From Eutreptiella sp. 'Long Island Sound 2002' (lineage: Eukaryota > Euglenozoa > Euglenophyceae > Eutreptiales > Eutreptiaceae): 64,000 nt of DNA. Location of the stretch: assembly GCA_964036045.1 (NCBI GenBank), contig OZ038383.1:10308430-10372429 (forward strand), read 5' to 3'. A program made the position numbers and the translations under genes. The notes beneath the pieces are model-generated. The model worked only from the letters and a program-made list of their open reading frames with translations, was not told the origin of the DNA and made no database searches. This document shows, in pieces, positions 12,069 to 21,836 of the stretch (position 1 is its first letter; each line of letters starts with the position of its first letter).

Positions 12069-12845
12069 TCCAAAGTCAGGTAATGATGGTAGAATTGAGG
12101 AATCAAGCAGGCGCCTACACTGGAGTGACATTACAGGCACCCTTGACTTGATCACATTGTACAATATGTTTACGCGGACGGACATTCAGCGCTCTAAACA
12201 AGCCTTGCAAATCTAATTGATGACTCAAGAAATCATTTCTAATGTTGTTGCATTCCTAACAAAAGGAGCACATACGTTGGAGGTGTTGCACAGGGTGCAT
12301 CCTTCAGCATTGCTCATGATGCACACCTGCCACAAGTTATGGGGAGTGTCAAGCAAAAAAAAGAGTATCACTGGTAACACATGAAGCATGTCCACTCAAC
12401 AGATGACGCTGAGCTGGACAGGGAGCCCCCTTGTAGCTTCGGCTGAAGAAAAACTTGATTCTTCCGTTGTTGACTATAGATGAAAGTAAAATGTGCAAAG
12501 AAAATATGAATTTGTCATGCGTGGCACTTTTTTGAGCGTTTGTTTGGGCTAAAAAAACTGATTTTTTGGAGAGTAAAATGCAATGTAGTGCAAACGACAT
12601 CAATTATCAAGATGATGTTCGATACCTCGAGAAAGAAGGTGCCCTGGGGGAAGCAGTCTGCCAAGCGCAGGGGCTGACCAAGCCCAAAAAGAGATTTTCC
12701 GCCTCCGGGGGGGGCAAGCTTCTGGTATATTTCAATGAGTCAACGACAATTTAGGTACTCGTTGCTTCAGTGAAGGTTGTGCACAAGCGCTATCAGATGG
12801 AAACCCATCACAATGGTACAAAGAATATTTTTTCTGGGCCTTTTT

Positions 12846-12865
12846 TTGCGCGAGGCCTCGCGCAA
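12846..12865. repeat. 20-bp perfect palindrome, GCGCGAGGCCTCGCGC core (copy 2)
   Basis: Reads TTGCGCGAGGCCTCGCGCAA with its centre at 12855/12856. Outside the 20 bp the flanks are not self-complementary, unlike copy 1. Confidence 0.85.
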
Positions 12866-13032
12866 TGAGGACTGCAATGCAGTGCCAGAACTTGAAAATC
12901 ACAACCTATACCTCTTTTTTCAGGCAGTGCAAATCAAAAATCAAACCGTGGGGTGGGTAGTAAGACCACTCGACCCTGAAGCCGTCTTTCCAAAGGAAAA
13001 TGAATCGGGTGAGGTTTTTGGTTTAGTAAGTT

Positions 13033-13052
13033 ATGCGCGAGGCCTCGCGCAT
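13033..13052. repeat. 20-bp perfect palindrome, GCGCGAGGCCTCGCGC core (copy 3)
   Basis: Reads ATGCGCGAGGCCTCGCGCAT. The outermost two bases differ from copy 2 in a paired, self-complementary way (AT...AT instead of TT...AA). Confidence 0.85.
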
Positions 13053-13139
13053 GGGGCAGCCCTTGAACCACATGTTGCATATGCTTTGCATTGATATTTA
13101 ATCCGCCATGCTTCTGTTTTAATGATCCTTGTTCTTGAT

Positions 13140-13157
13140 TGCGCGAGGCCTCGCGCA
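13140..13157. repeat. 18-bp perfect palindrome, GCGCGAGGCCTCGCGC core (copy 4)
   Basis: Reads TGCGCGAGGCCTCGCGCA with its centre at 13148/13149. It lies 107 bp from copy 3; the intervals between successive copies shorten from left to right. Confidence 0.85.
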
Positions 13158-14248
13158 TAGAATTCGATCACTAAATCATTTTTCCAGGTATGCAATGAAC
13201 ATGCAGAAAAGAAAATGATGTTGCAATCATGTTTTCTGCAGACCATGTTCATCCGAAAAACAAGGGGAACGCAAAATGAATTGATTGGCCAATTTTTGCT
13301 AAAAGCACATCATTTTCCACTGAAATCATAAGATTTATTTATTTTTATATAGTTTTTTTTTGTTTTCGGCTGTCCGAAAGAAGGCACAAAATGGCACAAA
13401 TGGTAAGAAAGATACTTTCTTTGGACTAATATTCTGTTTTCAAAAAACAGAGCCTGTGAAAAACTATTTTTTTGCATGGTCCAAATTGGGTGCATTTGGT
13501 GTGATTTTGACCATGCAACTTGAGCCGCCTAAGACTTGTATGGGCTCGGTTTTGAGAGATGCCTCAATTTGGGTTAGTGAAGGCCAAATCAAATTAATCG
13601 GGAAAACATTTATTTTGAAAACTATCAATTGGCAAAAGAGGTGTTTTTTTTTGTAAAAATAATCTTTGAAAAACCGGCTAATTTCAACACTACCAAGTGC
13701 CAAAACTTACATGCTGCCATTTTGAGAACTCGCAAGGCCAGCTATGCGAAGCAATCATGCAACATACTCAATCGCAAACATGAACGCTTCCGCGCACACT
13801 GTATACCTCAAGCGCAGAAGGGCTACACAAGAGCGAACAAAGCGGTTGAGTCGCATAAGATTTGCATTGGTTAAAGCAAGTCACGCGGCGACATTGTCAT
13901 ATTCATGATCTTGAACCGGATCTGTTAGTCCTCGTCGTCCTTCACCTGAGTGTGCACGTGGTTGCATAGATCACAATATCGCCATGAAAGACAAAGGATC
14001 TCAGACTCTTTGCCCGGCTATAATCAAGAAGGAGACATATGTACATATGAGTGAAAAAAGTCTTATGTAAATACATGGCGGCATGACAAGAGACAGAGGG
14101 AGAAGGGATAGGGAATGACCAAGTGGGGATTGTCTCATAGCACCCAAGACCCCAAATCCTGAAGCCCTCTGAGCTAGACGAGGGGGGGGTTTACCAACAA
14201 CCTATGAAATGACCCTAAATCCACCCCTATCCGTTGACCCAATTTCCC
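13158..14248. other. AT-rich region, nothing recognised
   Basis: Short AT-rich frames only; no repeat structure or motif supported. Confidence 0.4.
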
Positions 14249-14902
14249 CTAGCGTCTAGTCCATGCATGCTTACGCTCTGCCAGGTGGTTACACTTGGCT
14301 TGGGACCACAATAGATGGTCCCAGGATGGCCCCGTTGAACTCCCCTCAATCCTAGAGAGATGGGCCGCCAGTACCTCCGAGGGGTATACCTGGTGTGCGC
14401 GTGCCATTTTGGTACCCCAGATCCATTGGTCCGCAAAATTCAAAAACATCCCCCCGCCCTCAGGACACTCATCATTCGAGAGAGCACTCACGGTCTTCCC
14501 ATATTTGTCGGGGCGCTCGGAGGCGGCATGATCATTTGAAAGTTCATTCATCAGAATGGGCTCCACATACTCAACAAGTGACCAAAGATGTTCCCAAAGC
14601 CATCCTGCAAGCAGAACTCATATTCAGGAATTCCTTCATTCGACGAACTCTGCCTTGGAAGCCATGACCACAAAGCACTTTATATCATCCTCCTTCATGG
14701 CCTCAGTGATGTGTTTCGCCTCCTTTCCCTCCTCGGCATCTCCATGGCTGGAAGCCTGAATGGAAGCATTGTAAGTTGGATGGGCCAAACCAATGAAGCA
14801 ATCAGGCGCAGTACTGTCTTTTAGGGGGACACATGTTACGGTGTCTTTGAAGTGCGCGCAATCGCAGGAAAAGAAAACAAGAAAAACACGCAGCAACAAC
14901 AA
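14249..14902 (-). pseudogene. Decayed chromovirus pol fragment (end of RNase H to linker before integrase)
   Basis: Two adjacent minus-strand frames (14636-14902 and 14249-14566) align with the pol of the 17-kb chromovirus in this window. Matching landmarks in order are KDSTAPDCFIG against KDNTVADCLSR (end of RNase H), then SHGD against AHGD, EAKHI against EAKRI, and IKCFVVMAS against AKCFVVMAA. The second frame resembles the linker before the integrase zinc finger only loosely. The frame breaks between the pieces, and no RT, integrase core or LTR is visible nearby, so this is a relic of an older insertion. Homology of the first segment is clear; that of the second is weaker. Confidence 0.65.
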
Positions 14903-15644
14903 AAACGAACAAGAAAATCGTTTACCCCGGCCTTAACCGCCCCCCCCCCCCCGATTTTTTGTGCCGCTGTTTGGTGAGGTCGGACAAACAGCCCACCACG
15001 AACAAATGAGAACAAGCCGCAGGGAATTCGTGCTGTGCGTGTGCTAACATATTACCCAAAGCACCTAGCAACGTGTATCCCGTAGCCGCCAGGGACGTGT
15101 GCGTGCCTCACCAGGAAGAAAAAGAAACTGCCCACACAAAAGCAAAAGGTGGCATACAAGGGCACAAAAATGCATGGAACCAACGTCGACAAACAAGTAT
15201 GTTACGCGATGGTCTCGTACAAGTAAGCTATGTGGTATTTATTACCTGGTAAGAGACGCCAGGGAACATATGCGTGCCCCACCGCAAAAGAAAATAAACC
15301 ACACACAGAAAGCCCAACGTTAGCATACAAAGATGCAACGATGAAACATGCGCCGGCAAACAAGTATGTTATGCGGTAGTCACATACACACAACACAAAG
15401 TAAACAACGAGCAAAATGCGCGATGACTATGCGAAACAAGAGGGAACACAGAGTGTGAAATGCACGATGTCGTGCCCTACGCCTTTTTGCCCATAGGACA
15501 AGCAACAAGCCGAAACCGGATCCCGAAAAATTATATGGCGGCGCATACGTGTATACCCTACGGGGTACTGATCTGGACTCTTGGTGAACAATTTGCAGAT
15601 CTACCGCACAACAAAGCAACGGCACAAATCCAAATCCGTCACAG
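14903..15644. other. Region without a gene; C-run and degenerate tandem duplication
   Basis: A C12 run lies near 14940. From about 15087 a segment beginning CGCCAGGGA is repeated from about 15250 with many substitutions; both copies include ACAAACAAGTATGTTA. Two degenerate tandem copies of ~160 bp. No gene seen. Confidence 0.45.
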
Positions 15645-15649
15645 GTCTC

Positions 15650-17888
15650 TGTATTAAGTCAGGGCATTTGGGCCTCTCAGACGCTTTCTGGAGGATCTCT
15701 ACTAGACCTCTTAGAGCTTCAAGATCCTAGAACACTAGGATATTTGCTCATATGTGGCTTATATTCCAAGCCTATAGTTGAGTTTTTTGGCCTCAGACAA
15801 GCGGTTGAAGACCATTTTCCTTCCAAAATCGGCCAAAAAAGGCAGTTTTTTGGTCAAAAATTGAATATTTTTGCCTTCGGCCAAGCAGTTGAAGACTCCC
15901 CCCCCTATTTTGAGGCTGCTGGATGCGAAAAAGCAGGTTGTAGGCACACACAGATCAGGAAAACACAATTTACAGCATCCATATGCACCAAAATTTCACA
16001 TTTTTCATGAAAAAAACGGCAAAAAATGGCCGCTTTTTGGTCAAAAATTGAGTTTTTCGGCTTCAGACAAGCAATTGAAAACCCCCCGCCCTATTTTGAG
16101 GGTGCTGGATGCAAAAAAGCAGGTTCTGGAGAGAGACAGATCACGAAAACACAATTTACAGCATACATTTTTCATGAAAAAACGGCCAAGAATGGCCGTT
16201 TTTGGTCAAAAATTGAGTTTTTCGGCCTCAGACAAGCATTTGAAGACACCCCCCCTCTATTTCGAGGGTGCTGGATGCGAAAAAGCAGGTTCTAGGCAGA
16301 CACAGATCACGAAAAAACAATTTACAGCATGCGTATGCACCAACATTTGTCATTTTTCATGAAAAAAACGGCCAAGAATGGCCTTTTTTTGGTCAAAGAT
16401 TGAGTTTTTCGGCGCCAGACAAGTATTCGAAGACCCCCCCCCCCATTTTGAGGGTGCTGGATGCGAAAAAGCAGGTTGTAAGGGCACACAGACGACGAAA
16501 ACACAATTTGCAACATCTGTATGTACCAAAACTTCCCATTTTTCATGAAAAATCGGCCAAAAATGGCCGTTTTTTGGTCAAAAATTGAAGGTTTTTGGCC
16601 CCAGACAAGCATTTGAAGACCCCTCCCCGCCTTTTTTGAGGGTGCTGGATGCGAAAAAGCAGGATGTAGGCGGACACAGAGCAGCGAAACACAATTTACA
16701 GCATCCGTATGTACCAAAATTTGCCATTTTTCATGAAAAATCGCAAAAAATGGCCGTTTTCCGGTCAAAAATTGAGTTCTTTTGGCCTCAGACAAGCAGT
16801 TGAAGACCCCCCCCCTCCATTTGGAGGGTGCTGGATACGAAAAAGCAGGTTGTAGCGGCATACATATCACGAAAACACAATTTACAGCATGCGTATGCAC
16901 CAAAATTTGCCATTTTTCATGAAAAAAACGGCCAAAAATGGTTGTTTTTTGGCCACAAATTGAGTTTTTTTAGCTTCAAATAAGCAGTTGAAGACCCCCT
17001 CTGCCTATTTTGAGGGTGCTGGATGCTAACAAGCAGGTTGTAGGGGCACACAGATCACAAAACCGCAATTTTACACCATGCGTATGCACCAAAATTTGCC
17101 ATTTCTCATGGAAAAAAACGGCAAAAAATGGCCGCTTTTTGGTGAAAAATTGTGTTTTTTGGCCTCAGCCAAGCAGTTGAAGACCTCCCCACCCCTATTT
17201 TGAGGGTGCTGGATGCAAAAAAGCATGTTGTATGGGGACACAGATCGCCCAAACACAATTTACAGCATGCTAACTACTTAAAAGGGTGTTTTTTTTTATA
17301 TTGCAGGTTTTGGGATTTTTGGACGTCATAAAATCCTATGTGATAGCTTACTGCTAGAGTCTACTGCTGTTAAGTATACTGCAGAGCGAAGAGATCTAGG
17401 ATACATTAGTAGCCATACATGAATGATCACATTGCATATGCTTATAATGTGATTTAATCATGTTTTATGCTATTTTAGAAGGTTCGAATGTATTAAAAGC
17501 TATTTTGAAGCTATTTCGAAGCTTCAGATGGCCTGTCGCGGCTGCCGCTGCCTGCTGTCGGCGACAGCAATTTACGTAATGTTGACAAGGCCTGTGATAA
17601 GATAGACTACTCAGAAAGTTGCTAAAATACAGGTTTTATTGCCTTTTTAATGAGAATTTATTGCTATATCAATTTTCTTGTTGTTTAGGCATGTGAACCC
17701 GTATTACTGGACCAGCCAGTTGGTCCAGCTCAATGTTCGTTCACGACTTCGTCTTCTTGCTGTTGCCTACTTTGTGCTTGCCGAGGGAATCAATTTGAAT
17801 GGAGAAATTCATTTAAAACAATTTGATTTTGAAGTGCAAGACAAGGATAAAAGGGTTTATTGTGCACCCTAAGTACAAGCACAATACA
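15650..17888 (+). repeat. 5' LTR of the LARD element, interrupted by a satellite block
   Basis: Starts TGTATTAAG and ends AATACA. It matches the 670-bp 3' LTR throughout, except that 15778-17342 is inserted after CCTATAG. Removing that block gives about the same length as the 3' copy. Confidence 0.85.
15778..17342. repeat. Satellite block, about 8 units of ~185 bp, inserted in the LARD 5' LTR
   Basis: The landmark TTGAAGACCCC(C) recurs near 15890, 16074, 16231, 16428, 16612, 16800, 16988 and 17177, giving units of about 157-197 bp, mostly 184-189. Each unit carries a palindrome like TTTTTCATGAAAAA followed by a hairpin like CGGCCA-AAAA-TGGCCG. Units also share GAGGGTGCTGGATGC and ACACAATTTACAGCAT. 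The block is absent from the partner 3' LTR. ATAG occurs on both sides (15774-15777 and 17343-17346), but the right edge reads CCTATGTGATAG, so the target duplication is uncertain. Long frames on both strands are by-products of the repeat. Confidence 0.85.
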
Positions 17889-20800
17889 GTCCAGTAATCC
17901 AGAGTTCCAGCAGGTCGACGACAACGAGGACAACGAGCAGCAGCTAGGCCAGCGTACGCTGTTCAAGTAAAGTGAGTTCTTTGCTTGAATTTATCAAAAA
18001 CTTCAAGAAACGTTGAAGTCTTGAAGGTATACTTCTTCCTATGTTCCAAAACATGGAGAAAACGTGGAGTTCGTAGCTCAACGCACTTCCAGCGACCTTC
18101 ACGCAATTACGAGCGACGCCAGAGGCTTCAAAAGAGTTAGAAAAGGCGTCCAGAGGATTTATTTCATTGAGTTTGGTGAAGATTTTGAAGGATCTTAACT
18201 TAACAAGAAGTTTCAAAAAAGTGGTGAACTTGGACTACACAAAGCGCTTTGCCCGAGCTTCAGCGACGACGACGACGACTTCTGCGACGACGACATGCTG
18301 CAGAAGCGCTGTGAGCGAGCTTCCAGAGGCTCTCTTGAGGCTCTTTGAGGCCTAGAGCCATTGATTGTGTGGCTTTTGTTTGCTCTTTTTGCATACTTCT
18401 TGTGGTTCATTCTCAAGGCTTTTCTTCTCCTTGCTTACGGTCCTTCAAGAGACCCTATGTCAAGGGAAGGGACTGAAACGACGGTCCGTGACTATAAGTC
18501 CCCACCCCAGTCACTGTGTACCCTCATGGAAGTCCAAAAGCTTTGAATTCTTTCACATTTCTTCTCATTCATTGGTGTATCAAAAGGCCAAAAATGTCGA
18601 AAATGGCCTGCACCATTTCACGCGTATCTTCGCGCCAGTGCTTCGAATCGCGCCAATGAAAGCGCCATTGTAAAGTAGAGAGCATCAGCTTCAAAAAACG
18701 ACTTTCACTTTGTTTCAACTCCTCAAGGGGTATTTTCTGTAAGTTTTTCAAAATTGCCCATGAATCACTTTTTGTCCGACCCTCTAAAACACCCAAAAAT
18801 GACATTTGGTGTTTTACGCATATCTTCGCGCCACTGCGCTGGAAAATTTGGAATCAAGCATATATGGAAAGTAGTCAGTGGTAGGCTTCTATACCATACT
18901 TCACTTTTTTGAAATCAATTTTTCTACTATTTTTTCCATATCTAACAATGTCACCCATGAACACACCCCAAAAACCCCTCAAAAGTGCCTTTTGTGCTTC
19001 GTTCATATCTCCCAGAGAAAAAAGGTTTGAGGTTCGACTTTATTTTTCCAAACAACACTGAAGTACGTGCTTTCTAACCCTGAGTTACTTTTCTTTTTTA
19101 AAACTGGGAATGGCTGTGGTAAAAATGCAACAAGTTACCACACAAACCACTTGGTGAAAAATCATGAAAAATGTTTTTGGAGGTTTAATCATTTCTCTGG
19201 GACCATGGTGAGTTCGAGCCTGAACCAAGGTGTTTTACAAACACTGGAGCGTGGAGTTTCGAAAACATGTTTACTTTGAATTTCTGCGGTCAAGAATGGA
19301 TTTTTCCCATGATAGTTGACTTAGTGCATGAAAGCATGTTTTCACACTTTTGGGTCATGATGCTACAAGAAAAAGACCTTTCTCAGAGCCTATGGTGAGT
19401 TGACCAGTACTCAAAGCTGTTTTGGAAGGGTAATGGTGTCTGGTTTGCAGATATCTTATCATTGGACTTTATTGAAAATGGGATGACAGTGAAAAAGTTC
19501 ATTTTCTTTATGCTTTTTTGATGGTTTTTCAGCTTGTGCTGCATGTGAGATTCATGTGTCTCCCCCCAACTATTATTTCTCTGAACCTATGATGAGTTGG
19601 GGCAACATCGAATATGTTTCGAAAACCTGAGGACATGCTCCACCCAGTGCAGATATTCTTTTTCTGACGTCTCAGCAACATAGTACAGAAAGGTGGTACA
19701 GAAGTTGGGCATTTTCAAAGAAAAACAGGTTTTTGACGTCAATTTTATCCAAAACCATTCCCGAATCTGTGGTCCTCTAGCCTTGGATCGTTGTATGATA
19801 TTGCAGTTTGTGATTGTTTGCATCAGTTTTGATTCAATCTAACTTGGCTTAGCCTAGGTAGAAAGGTAGATACCTCAGCATTACTTCAGGCACACACTAA
19901 ATAGTGAAACATTTTGTTGTCTTTTTCGGCCACAAAACAAACTTGGCCACAACCATTAACAGACCGCTTGCCACCGCCACATTCACCGTCCTATCCGTTC
20001 GGAGACTCCTCTGAACCTAGGGCCCTGATTACAGAGTACCCGATGGTGCGTAGGGCCCACGAGTTGGACATTGTCCCGGTAGCCGCGCAGACGGAGTTTG
20101 GGCCGTGCGGTGAAATAGGGCACCGAGGACGAGGGTGGAGAAAGACGGGTGTGGGCGGAGGGCGGAAGAGAAGACTCAATGCAGGAGCACCCAAGTGAAA
20201 TATTAAAAGACCGCACTCGACCAAACCATTGGCATTGACCTCTCTCGGGGTCCTTGTGACCATCCTCCAATGAGAGAGGTTGGTGGTGGTAACTGGTCGC
20301 GGAAGAGGCTTGCAAAACTTACGTACTCTTACTTCCTTACTCTAGCTAGCTAGCTAAGTAGCTAGTGTAGGAGATGCATTCACTTTTATGGTTTTAATCC
20401 TAATGCTAACGGTTGAGTGTTGACTCAGCTTAATGTCTCTGGTCCTCCCGCTGTAGAGCAGGGTGGTGAGGAGAAGTGCCGCAGGGCGCTGGTACTGTAA
20501 TAGAGGGAACCATTCCCTTAAGATTCCAGTAGGTGCAGGCAGGAATGTTAGCGTGCAATGCCATTTAACTGATTTTCATCTCTTTACTGAACCATCTGAC
20601 ACACATCAATGTAGTTCTGAGCACGTTCCGTGCCCTCTCTTGGGTTGCTGAGACTCTGCATGGACTACATGACTTCTGGTCACGATCCGCCACTCATGCG
20701 TGTGCTGAGATCCTTTCCGAATGCCTGAATTAGTCAAGATATTTCATTTGAGCACAATTGCATTTGAGCTAGGAAGTGATTTGTCCTCATTTCACTCCAC

Positions 20801-21836
20801 CATGCCTCTCATCCTTCACTGCATGGCCAGCAAGGCAAGCGTATGACTAGTGACGTATTCTACTCTCCATTCGGATTGCATTTCATTCATTTTGTTCGGT
20901 GAGGTCACTCATTCTTTGCATTTCACTTTCCAAATCTTACATTTCATACTTATTGCATTACTTCCTTATTGCAAGGGCTTGCGCATAACTCTCAACATGC
21001 AATATGGTCCCCAAGTGATCTGCCCTTCGTAGTTCTATGAGCACCTTTTGCTCAATAGACCCCGAGTTTTGGATCGCAGCGACGAACAATCAATTTGTAT
21101 CCACTCAACTTTTGTTGATGAACTGCAAGTTGTGAGGAATGAATCTCTTTTCCAACTCTCGCGATCATTGACCTAGGTCATTTGGTCTAAAGAGCTAGTT
21201 TGTCCTCAAATTTGCTACCGAACCACTACGGGTACGTTCCGCTTCGTTCACTTTCGCTAGATCGCCTGGTACAGCCTCAATTACTGGGTTTGAGAGTGCT
21301 CAATCGAGTGTCCACAGTCTATAACATCACATACTCTATCCCCGCCACCAGACCATGAGATTCATGACAAACCTAAGTGGATTTTTCACACATTCCCTCC
21401 CTCATCACGTCACACTCACAGCACACACAAACACATACCATGCGTAATTTGATTATTCCATTTATTTATTTGGATATCACACTCTGAGGAATTGCTGTAG
21501 TACCACATCCATCAAATTTTTACCCACGAGCCAATTTCTAAGTCATTTCCTTCGTGTAGATAGTCAATGTCCGCTTACAAGAGCCGGCATTGGTCTCACC
21601 CCGCCGCATCTTTGTTGTGTAACACAAGTGAACAGGTTTCAGCTTGGTCACTTTGCCTGTGACTTGGCTAATGCATTCCGTGATGTGTTAATGAAGAGCC
21701 CTACGCCAGTAGCCACTGAGACCAACAGTGCACTACGGTAGGCTCATTAAAAAGGATTATCAAAAGGTATCGAAAGCCTACAGTAATGGGCTTCTACCCT
21801 CGCGCGGGTAGATAAGTACTTTCCCTGCAGTGGGAT
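17889..21836. other. Internal region of the LARD element, left part
   Basis: No frame over about 110 codons and no retroviral motif. It includes GAC-rich triplet repeats (about 18265-18290) and a (GCTA)n tract (about 20345-20365). It ends at the GGAT target of the nested chromovirus. Confidence 0.6.

Noticed and set aside
15871-16903. Overlapping 90-190 codon frames on both strands in the satellite block
   Set aside because: They arise from a stop-poor ~185-bp repeat read in several frames and both strands; unit lengths are not constant multiples of 3.
15890-17300. CRISPR-like periodicity
   Set aside because: The repeated unit is ~185 bp and similar throughout, with no short repeat/unique spacer pattern and no cas genes; the genome is eukaryotic.
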